From NCBI GenBank assembly GCA_016710785.1, contig JADJUE010000013.1:62001-126000 (forward strand): a stretch of DNA of 64,000 bases, in the 5' to 3' direction. Under the pieces are notes generated by a model. It was not told where the DNA came from. It did not search any database and saw only the letters and a list, made by a program, of their open reading frames with translations. Made by a program: the position numbers and the translations under genes. The DNA is from Candidatus Epilinea brevis (GTDB lineage: Bacteria; Chloroflexota; Anaerolineae; Epilineales; Epilineaceae). Position 1 is the first letter of the stretch. Every line of letters starts with the position of its first letter. Of this stretch, positions 44,357-52,603 are shown one piece after another.

Positions 44357-46742
44357 TCAACGCGACGGAGCGTCCCCGCGCCAGATGGCGCGGGCGGGAT
44401 CTATCGGAAGCGGAAAGGTCTCCACGGCCGCCGTCGGCTGCTGGGTGGGGGGCACCGGGGTCATCGATGGCGATGGCTCTGCCGTTGCCGACGCGGCGGG
44501 AGTCTGCACCAGCGCCAGGATCTCGATGCGCACGGCGAGTACCATACCGTTCTTGTCCTCCTGCCCGATGACGCGCACCAGCAGCCCGGGGATCAACGAC
44601 GCCACGCCGTCAAGGCCGCGGCCGCCGACGAGCGTCTGCCCGTCTGCTCTGACCTGCCGGGTACCGTCGTCCATCAGCAGGTCGAAGCGAATCCCGCCGT
44701 CCATGGCTACCAGGCCTCCCACCAGACCAGTGCCGACGAAGGCGCTGCGAGCGCTCGCCTCGACGGACTCCACCTGCAGCCCGGAACCGCAATCGCGGAA
44801 GCTCAGGCTCAGCTCGGCTCCCGGCTGCAGATCGCCGACGACGCGAGCGGACCGGCCGACCCGGAAGCTTCGTCCGTCGTCCAGGACCAGAAGATCGCCG
44901 TCGAAGGATCGCAAGGTGCCTACGGCGCTCTGCAGCGGACAGGCCTGCGACTGCAGCACAAGGATCCGTACGGCGCGCCGTGGTGCGCTGCCCCGGAGGT
45001 AGCTGATGCGCACCGCGTCACCCACGGAAATGCTGTCGCGCAGGGCCGGGTCGATGTCGGAGACGTCGACGTCGACGGTCGATGCTCCATTGAACTCGCG
45101 CAGCGTCCACAAGGTGGCCGGGTCTGGCTTGGCCACCACCATCCCTTCCACGCGGCTCAGGCCCCGGTCGGCGGTTGCCGCGGCGGCCGGCACCTCGCCG
45201 GTGTTCACCGGCGCGGACGCCAGGGTAGCGGTGGCGGCCGGAGTCTCGCTGGCGGGTGGCCGCACGGTAGCCAGCGGCGTTCGGCTGGACAGAGGGCGAA
45301 CCGGCGTGACGGTCTGGCCTGGAGGTGTCGCGCTGGCAGCCGGAATCGCCGTCGCTGGAAGGAGGGCGGGGGTCGGCACCGGGGGCGAGCCGGTGGTTCG
45401 GAGGATCAGCAGCAGCGGCAGGTCGTTGTTCGGTCCAGTAAGCAGCCGCAGCCGCAGGGCCTGGCCGATCGTGAGGTCGCCGAGATCATCTGCCGCGGCG
45501 CCCGGGATGCTCGGATCGCCGATGACGAAGCGGGATCGCCCGTTCCAGACCACCTCCAGCACCGTGGCGGGGTCACCCTGCGCGGGTACGCGCAGTCGGA
45601 GGATGCCCTGCGGCGTGTCTCCGCCGGTGGCCGTGGTCTCAAGGCCGAGGAAGGCACCGTCCAGCCATCGCTCGCTGTCCCGGCCGACGACGGCCAGTTG
45701 CGAGATCTCCTGGGCGCGCCGGCCCGCCTGTTCGACGCGCAGACGATGCAGCTCCTGCTTGTCGAAAGCCACCAACATCCGATCCAAAGCCCTCGTTGGC
45801 GCGTTTGACCGGATACAGCAGGTCGCCGGGCAAAGACTGACTGGCCGACGTCTCCAGGGCTCGCGTCCCGCCGAAGAAGAGCGCCAGGGCGGCGGCGGCC
45901 GAGGCTGCCAGGCGCAAGGAGCCGCCGAAAACACCGGTCCACCAGGATCCGGCTGATCGCTTCGGAGCGGGCCGGGCAGTGGCTGGGAGCCGTTGCTCTG
46001 CAAGGCGTAGGCGCTCTGCTTGTGCGAGGAACCGATGGCGACCGGCTGTCAGGCCGCCCGGCGGTGGCGGCACTGTCAGCGATTCTGTCTGCAGGGCTGC
46101 GGCAAGGGCGGCCAGGGGCATGACCTGGCTGGCCAGGTTGGGATCGAGGCCGGTCGCGGGCTGCAAGCCGTGCGACTGGCGCTCCAGGGCGTCGTCCAAC
46201 GCGATCCACACCGTCGACGGCGGCGCCGCTTCAGCCGCCGCGGCCATCCGGAGTTGGGCGGCGGCGGCCAGTAGGAGCGCGCGGCCCGGGCGCAGGCCAT
46301 GGGGCGCAGGCGGCGGCATGAGGATGGACGAGCGCAATTGATCGACGAGCTGGACGAGGGGGCGCAGCGCAATCCGGTCGCCGTTGAGATGCGCGAGGGC
46401 TTCTTCGGGAGAGCGGCCGGCGGCCAGCTGCGCGACCGCGGCGTCAAGGCGATCAGGGTTGATCTCGCCGGCGGCGCTGCCCGACATTGCCGCCTGACAG
46501 GCCGCGGCTTCCAGGAAGCGGACGCGGCCGGGGAGCAGGTCTGCGGGCGGCGCCGGAATGGGCTGCGCGCCCCAGCGGGTCAGGCTCTGCGCCAAGGCCA
46601 GGAGCGGTGCCAGCTCCTGGGCCTGCTCCGGGGCATCCGACCCGGCCCGCTCCAATGGCAGGCCGCGCCGCATGCGCGCCAGGCAGCGGTCGAGCCATTC
46701 GACGGCTCGCTGCGTGTCCTGGCTGGGTTGGGGGGCGTTCAT
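44357..46742 (-). CDS. DUF5667 membrane protein fused to DUF5666-like domains, frameshifted; likely anti-sigma partner
   Basis: The N-terminal part from the ATG at 46742 encodes a cytoplasmic helical region (WLDRCLARMRRGLPLE), a membrane helix (LRLAASAAAALALFFGG) and the start of DUF5667 (SLPGDLLYPVKRANE). The other frame continues LDRMLVAFDKQELHRLRVEQ with AGRRAQEIS, the rest of DUF5667. It then gives Thr/Pro linkers and two DUF5666-like units (VEGMVVAKP, VGTLRSFDGDLLVLDDG, GLLVRVIGQEDKNGMVLAVRIEIL). Removing one base from the CCC run at 45790-45792 yields one protein of about 794 residues. It follows the ECF gene at 46772 by 29 bases, and DUF5667 proteins are commonly ECF partners, so an anti-sigma role is inferred. 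Confidence 0.78.
45790..45792 (-). other. Frameshift site in the DUF5667 gene
   Basis: On the minus strand GAG-GGC-TTT-GGA leaves the DUF5667 frame. With one G fewer it reads GAG-GCT-TTG-GAT-CGG-ATG and joins both halves of the domain without a gap. Confidence 0.75.
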
Positions 46743-46771
46743 CAACTCATACCTGTTGGCCACATGGGCGT

Positions 46772-47308
46772 CTACGCCTCGACCGGGTTCGGCACGACCC
46801 GCCGCAGCGCAGAGAGCGCCCGGTGCTGCAAGGCCTTGATGGCCCCTTCGGTCTTGTCCAGGATCTCGGCCACTTCCGTGTTGCTGAGACCCTCGACGAA
46901 CTTGAGAACCACCACCTGCTGCTGCTCGTCCGTAAGGACGCGCATGCCCTGCTGCAACTGGTTGGATGCGAACAGATTCTCGAAACTGTGGATGCTGCTC
47001 TCGGCGGCCATCCATCCTTCGTCCAGCTCGACGCTTTCCCGGCCGCCGCTGCGACGGAACTGGTCCACCACGAGGTTATGCGCGATGCGATACAGCCAGC
47101 CTTGAAGGCTGGTGGACCACGCCCGATCACTGCGGATGGCTTCCAGCATGCGCACGAAGACATCGCTAGCCAGATCCTCAGCCATCCCCCCGTCACCGAC
47201 ACGGTGGTAGATGTAGCTGTAGATCTTTCCGGAGTAGCGATCGTAGATCTCGGCCAGGGCCGCGGGGTCGAGCGCGACGGCACGCTCTCGCAATAGGGAT
47301 TCCGTCAA
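46772..47308 (-). CDS. ECF-type RNA polymerase sigma factor
   Basis: 178 residues if the TTG at 47308 is used (GGAG eight bases upstream); the frame stays open to an ATG at 47446, but that extension has no sigma similarity. Region 2 is in LAEIYDRYSGKIYSYIYHRV, MAEDLASDVFVRMLEAI and LQGWLYRIAHNLVVDQFRR. Region 4 is in LTDEQQQVVVLKFVEGLSNTEVAEILDKTEGAIKALQHRALSALRR. It is followed by the DUF5667 gene, its likely membrane partner, and is divergent from nrtR. Confidence 0.86.
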   Translation of the reverse strand: MTESLLRERAVALDPAALAEIYDRYSGKIYSYIYHRVGDGGMAEDLASDVFVRMLEAIRSDRAWSTSLQGWLYRIAHNLVVDQFRRSGGRESVELDEGWMAAESSIHSFENLFASNQLQQGMRVLTDEQQQVVVLKFVEGLSNTEVAEILDKTEGAIKALQHRALSALRRVVPNPVEA

Positions 47309-47456
47309 GGGCTGAACTCCAATATCAGTCTCTGGAAACTGAGACGCGGGCCGGTCGCAGGAGGATACGCCGGTACCAGCGTTCTTAATCGTAGCGACCG
47401 GCCGGCTGTACCCGCGAGTCTGGTGGGATGCCGGTCGCCGACCCAAGTCGCCGCGC

Positions 47457-47462
47457 TATCAT
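47457..47462 (+). promoter_or_regulatory. TATCAT -10 that would give a leaderless nrtR mRNA
   Basis: TATCAT ends eight bases before the nrtR ATG at 47471, so transcription would begin at or next to the start codon. No ribosome-binding site or clear -35 is visible. Confidence 0.4.
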
Positions 47463-47470
47463 GAGTCTCC

Positions 47471-48598
47471 ATGGTCCCGCCTACCCCAACCCGGAACGAC
47501 CCCGTGGAGGTCAGCCTCTGCGCTGTCCTGTTCACCGTGCGTCAGGCGGCGCCGCAGGTTCTGGTCATCGCCGCTCCCCCGGATCCATGGCAGTCGACCG
47601 CGGTCGCCCTGGGGCTGACCGTCGGAGCGGACGCCGCGGCATCGGATGCCCTGCCCTTTGGCCCCTTGGACCCATTGCGCGACGCCACCCTGGAGCGTGG
47701 ACTCCTAGGCTGGGTGCAGCGCCAGACCGGCTTGGAGCTGGACTGGATCGAGCAGCTGTACACCTTCGGCGACCAGTATCGCGACCCGCGCGAGCTGGCC
47801 GGCGCGCGGGCCGTCGCTGTAGCCTACCTGGCCATCGTCGACGCTGAGCAGGCTTCCGTCCGCGCCGGCGCCCACTGGCGCGATATCTATCGTCTCCTGC
47901 CATGGGAGGATTGGCGCGCCGGTCGGCCCGCGCCGGTCCTCGAGGTCATCGTCCCCAGCCTGGCAAACTGGGTGGCCGACGCGCCCGACGCCACGACCCG
48001 CGCCGCCCGCCGCGAGCGCGCCGACATCGCCTTCGGTCTGGGCCCCGCCTCCTGGGATGCCGATCGGGTCCTGGATCGTTATGAGCTGCTCTACGAGCTG
48101 GGTCTGGTGGCCGAGGCCCATGTGGATGCCGCCCTGCGTCGGGCGAACGGCGTCACCCTGCGCCACGCTCCCTGGCAGGGTTTGCCCGCCATTTCACCGT
48201 CCGCGCCCCCCGACACCGTTACGCCACCCCTGGCCCGCGCCACCTTGCTGGGGCAAGCCATGCTGCACGACCACCGCCGCATCCTGGCCACCGCCCTGGG
48301 TCGCCTGCGCGGCAAGCTGCGCTATCGCCCTGTGGTCTTTGAGTTGCTCCCGCCGGCCTTCACCCTCAGCGAGCTGCAGCGCGTGGTGGAGTCGCTGACC
48401 GGCCAATGCCTCCACGCCGCCAACTTCCGGCGGCTGTTGGATGGCAGCGGCCTGGTCGAGGACACCGGCAAGTTTGCGCCGACCGGCGGCCGACCCGCCC
48501 GCCGCTACCGCTTCCGCCGTGAGGTCCTGAAAGAACGCCGCGCCCCTGGCTTGGGCCTGGCGCGCCGCCGACGGGGCGGGGGGGCGTCGTTCTCATGA
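47471..48598 (+). CDS. nrtR: NrtR-family NAD metabolism regulator (NUDIX domain plus winged helix)
   Basis: 375 residues. The N-terminal 160 residues are NUDIX-like (VSLCAVLFTVRQAAPQVLVIAAPP, a degenerate Nudix helix around DATLERGLLGWVQRQTGLELDWIEQLYTFGD). The C-terminal 100 residues match the NrtR winged helix: RPVVFELLPPAFTLSELQRVVE, NFRRLLDGSGLVEDTG, GGRPARRYRFRREVL. A middle segment of about 90 residues (the Ala/Arg-rich HVDAALRRANG stretch) is extra. NrtR represses NAD genes and senses ADP-ribose or related nucleotides. Its position immediately before nadABC strongly supports that role. The end is an Arg/Gly-rich tail. Confidence 0.85.
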   Translation: MVPPTPTRNDPVEVSLCAVLFTVRQAAPQVLVIAAPPDPWQSTAVALGLTVGADAAASDALPFGPLDPLRDATLERGLLGWVQRQTGLELDWIEQLYTFGDQYRDPRELAGARAVAVAYLAIVDAEQASVRAGAHWRDIYRLLPWEDWRAGRPAPVLEVIVPSLANWVADAPDATTRAARRERADIAFGLGPASWDADRVLDRYELLYELGLVAEAHVDAALRRANGVTLRHAPWQGLPAISPSAPPDTVTPPLARATLLGQAMLHDHRRILATALGRLRGKLRYRPVVFELLPPAFTLSELQRVVESLTGQCLHAANFRRLLDGSGLVEDTGKFAPTGGRPARRYRFRREVLKERRAPGLGLARRRRGGGASFS

Positions 48599-48605
48599 AC
48601 CAGGA

Positions 48606-48634
48606 TTGACCCTGCCGACCACGCGGACGATAAT
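48606..48634 (+). promoter_or_regulatory. Sigma70 promoter of the nadABC operon
   Basis: TTGACC (48606-48611), a 17-bp spacer and GATAAT (48629-48634) lie about 115 bases before nadA. The predicted start is near 48641, upstream of the palindromic site. Confidence 0.72.
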
Positions 48635-48681
48635 CAGCCGCGATCATCACGGCCTCAGGGCCTTTTCTTTCGGCCATACGA

Positions 48682-48702
48682 TTATTCTCAAAGCGAGAAT
48701 AA
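48682..48702 (+). promoter_or_regulatory. Palindromic operator upstream of nadA (candidate NrtR box)
   Basis: TTATTCTC-N5-GAGAATAA is a perfect 8+8 inverted repeat in an otherwise GC-rich region, 47 bases before the nadA ATG. It lies downstream of the predicted promoter, where a bound repressor would block elongation. NrtR is the obvious candidate binder because its gene is adjacent, but the box differs between lineages. Confidence 0.6.
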
Positions 48703-48748
48703 GCCCTTTGACCGTTTTTCGATCGACCGACCTAGCAGGAGTGCCTCG

Positions 48749-49813
<1,065 letters not shown>

Positions 49814-49817
49814 TCGC

Positions 49818-51587
49818 GTGGCCATCCGCGAAATCGAGGCGCCACAGAGCGATGCACCGTGCCTGGCCGAGGAGGATCGCGTCGAGCGCCTGAACAGCCA
49901 TGCCATCGTCGTCGGCAGCGGCGTGGCCGGCCTGTCGACGGCCTTGGGGCTGGCGGCGATGGGGCGCAGGGTGCTGCTGGTCACCAAGACAGCCCTGGGC
50001 GGAGGCTCCAGCCAATGGGCGCAGGGCGGCATCGCGGCGGCCATGGGACCGGATGACGCGCCCCTGCTGCATGCTCGCGATACCCTGGCGGCCGGCGCCG
50101 GCCTCTGCGATCCGCGCGTGGTGGACATCCTGACCGAGGAAGGTCCCGCCGCCATTCGCCGCCTGATCCAGCTGGGCGCCGGATTCGACCGTGATGCTGA
50201 GGGTGCGCTGGCCCTGGGCCGCGAGGCCGCCCACGGCCGCCGGCGCATCCTCCACACCCGCGGCGACGCCACAGGCGCCGAGGTGGTGCGGGCCCTGACC
50301 GCCGCGGTACAGGCCCATCCCGCGATCACCGTGTTGGAGCGCACCTTTGCCTGGGACCTCCTGCTGGCCGACGGCCGGGTGACGGGTCTGCTGGCCCTGC
50401 GGACCGCTGACGGTAGCTCCGCCGGGGATGGTGGCGGCGCATGCTGGATGCAGTTGCAGGCGCCGCAGGTGGCCATAGCCACGGGCGGCTGCGGTCAGCT
50501 CTTCGCGTTTACCACCAACCCGCCGGAGGTCACCGGTGACGGCATCGCCATGGCCGCTCGCGCCGGCGCCGTCCTGGCGGATATGGAGTTCGTGCAATTC
50601 CATCCCACGGCCCTGGTGACGACGGAGGTCGAGGGTGATGCGCCGGAGCGCATGCCCCTGGTCACCGAGGCCTTGCGCGGCGAGGGTGCCGTCCTGATCG
50701 ACGAGACCGGCCGGCGCTTCATGACCGAGGTGCATGAGCTGGCCGAGCTGGCGCCGCGCGACGTGGTGGCCAGGGGCATCTGGCGCTGCCAGACGGCGGG
50801 CCACCGCGTGTTCCTGGACGCCCGCGCAGCCATCGGCGATGCCTTTCCCGCGCGCTTCCCAACCGTCTTCGCCGCTTGCCAGGCCGCCGGCATCGACCCT
50901 CGCCGGCAGCCCATCCCGGTCTCCCCAGCGGCCCATTACTTCATGGGCGGCATCGACGTGGACGCCTGGGGAAGGAGCTCCTTGCCGGGCCTGTGGGCTT
51001 GCGGCGAGGCCGCGTCCAGCGGCGCCCATGGCGCCAACCGCCTGGCGTCCAACTCGTTGCTGGAGGCGCTGGTCTTCGGCGCCCGAACCGCTGAAGACAT
51101 GGCGCAAGCCCCGGTGGCGGAGATACCGGACGATCTGCTCCGCCCCGCGCTGCCGGCGCCCGAACCGGCCCTGGCGGCGGCCGCCGAGTTGCGTCGGAGC
51201 GTCCGGCGGTTGATGTGGGATCACGCCGGACTGGTTCGCGATGCCGCCGGCCTACGTGCCTTGCTGGCGACCGCGGGGTCCTGGGAGTCGGCGGCTGCCG
51301 CCCTGCCGCCCTCCCGCACCGCCGGCGAACTGCGCAACCTCGTCTGCCTGGGGCAGTTGGTGGCGGCCTGCTCGCTGGCGCGGCGGGAAAGCCGCGGTGC
51401 CCATTACCGTGCGGACTTCCCATCGACCGACCCCTTGCAGGCGCGGCGCATCCGGGTACGGCTGGAGCGCCAGGACATCGTGGTGGAGGGCGACCTGGAT
51501 GAGGTGAGCCTGGAGGCGGAGGATGTGCTGGCCGCGGTCGAGCGGGTCGCCGGGCCGCATTGGCGGCCGGAAGGATGGTGGCGGTGA
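49818..51587 (+). CDS. nadB: L-aspartate oxidase
   Basis: 589 residues from the GTG at 49818, four bases after the nadA stop. NadB oxidises L-aspartate to iminoaspartate, the substrate of NadA. The FAD-binding Rossmann motif (VVGSGVAGLSTALGLAAMG) opens the protein. SSQWAQGGIAAAMG, HTRGDATGAEVVRAL, EFVQFHPTAL, PRDVVARGIW, AAHYFMGGIDVD and the second FAD contact GANRLASNSLLEALVFG follow. The C-terminal helical domain (RRSVRRLMWDHAGLVRDA) is complete. It overlaps nadC by 13 bases. Confidence 0.95.
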   Translation: MAIREIEAPQSDAPCLAEEDRVERLNSHAIVVGSGVAGLSTALGLAAMGRRVLLVTKTALGGGSSQWAQGGIAAAMGPDDAPLLHARDTLAAGAGLCDPRVVDILTEEGPAAIRRLIQLGAGFDRDAEGALALGREAAHGRRRILHTRGDATGAEVVRALTAAVQAHPAITVLERTFAWDLLLADGRVTGLLALRTADGSSAGDGGGACWMQLQAPQVAIATGGCGQLFAFTTNPPEVTGDGIAMAARAGAVLADMEFVQFHPTALVTTEVEGDAPERMPLVTEALRGEGAVLIDETGRRFMTEVHELAELAPRDVVARGIWRCQTAGHRVFLDARAAIGDAFPARFPTVFAACQAAGIDPRRQPIPVSPAAHYFMGGIDVDAWGRSSLPGLWACGEAASSGAHGANRLASNSLLEALVFGARTAEDMAQAPVAEIPDDLLRPALPAPEPALAAAAELRRSVRRLMWDHAGLVRDAAGLRALLATAGSWESAAAALPPSRTAGELRNLVCLGQLVAACSLARRESRGAHYRADFPSTDPLQARRIRVRLERQDIVVEGDLDEVSLEAEDVLAAVERVAGPHWRPEGWWR

Positions 51588-52468
51588 GATCTCCGGCGAC
51601 CTTGGCCCCGCTGCAGCCCCTGCTCTACGAAGACCTGGTGCGCGCTGCCCTGCGCGAGGATCTTGGCCGAGCGGGCGATCTGACCAGCGATGCCATCATC
51701 CCCGACGACCTGCGGGCGACAGCCCGGCTGGTGGCGCGCCAGGAGGGCCGGATCGCCGGCCTGGATGTGTTTGCCGCCGCCTTCCGCCTGCTGGACGGGC
51801 GCCTCGACGTGCGGCTGCGGCATCGCGACGGCCTGGACGCGGCTGCCGGAACCGTCTTGGCCGAGGTGCGCGGTCCGGCGCGCAGCATGCTGAGCGCGGA
51901 GCGGGTGGCGCTGAACTTCCTGGGGCGGATGTGCGGCATCGCCGGCGCGGCGCGCGACATGGCGGCGGCCGCGGCGCCTTTCGGGGCGCGCATCGTCTGC
52001 ACCCGCAAGACCACGCCCTTGCTGCGCGCTTTGGAGAAGTACGCGGTGCGCGCCGGCGGGGCGCAGAACCACCGCTTTGGGCTGGACGACGCCATCCTGA
52101 TCAAGGACAACCATCGCCATGTGGCCGGCGGCGTGGCCCCGGCCGTGGCCCGGGCGCGGGCCTACGCCGGCCATCTCGTGCGCATCGAGGTGGAGGTGGA
52201 GACCCTTGACCAGGTGGAAGAGGCTCTGGCGCTGGGGGTGGACGTCCTGCTACTGGACAACATGGACCTGGACACCCTGCGCCGCGCGGCGGCCCTGGCC
52301 AAGGGACGGGCGCTCACCGAGGCATCGGGCGGCATCCGCCCGGACACGGTGGCAACGGTGGCCGCCACCGGGGTCGACCTGATCTCCGCCGGCTGGCTGA
52401 CCCATAGCGCCCCGGTGCTCGACGTGGCCCTGGACATCGCGATCGACAGCCCGGAGGCCTGGGTCTGA
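51575..52468 (+). CDS. nadC: Nicotinate-nucleotide pyrophosphorylase (quinolinate phosphoribosyltransferase)
   Basis: 297 residues from the ATG at 51575, inside the end of nadB, with GGAAGG upstream. NadC converts quinolinate and PRPP to nicotinate mononucleotide. Family blocks are REDLGRAGDLTSDAI, SAERVALNFLGRMCGIA, CTRKTTPLLRALEKYAVRAGG with the catalytic Arg/Lys residues, NHRFGLDDAILIKDNH, IEVEVETLDQVEEAL, LLDNMD and EASGGIRPDTV. It closes the operon, so all three steps from aspartate to NaMN are encoded together. Confidence 0.96.
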   Translation: MVAVRSPATLAPLQPLLYEDLVRAALREDLGRAGDLTSDAIIPDDLRATARLVARQEGRIAGLDVFAAAFRLLDGRLDVRLRHRDGLDAAAGTVLAEVRGPARSMLSAERVALNFLGRMCGIAGAARDMAAAAAPFGARIVCTRKTTPLLRALEKYAVRAGGAQNHRFGLDDAILIKDNHRHVAGGVAPAVARARAYAGHLVRIEVEVETLDQVEEALALGVDVLLLDNMDLDTLRRAAALAKGRALTEASGGIRPDTVATVAATGVDLISAGWLTHSAPVLDVALDIAIDSPEAWV

Positions 52469-52537
52469 GCTGCGGCGGACCGGCCGCTTCGTCCATGGTC
52501 GCTTTCGGAGGTCCTGTCGAGAAGCGTTGCCCGCGCG

Positions 52538-52546
52538 TGTTATAAT
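52538..52546 (+). promoter_or_regulatory. Extended -10 promoter (TGTTATAAT) of the vWA gene
   Basis: TG-T-TATAAT is a perfect extended -10 element, 58 bases before the ATG at 52604. No -35 is evident, which extended -10 promoters do not need. Confidence 0.65.
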
Positions 52547-52603
52547 CGTCACGTGGCTCGGATGCCGGGCCGAATGCGTCGCTGGGGATCATGGAGGTGC
52601 GGG

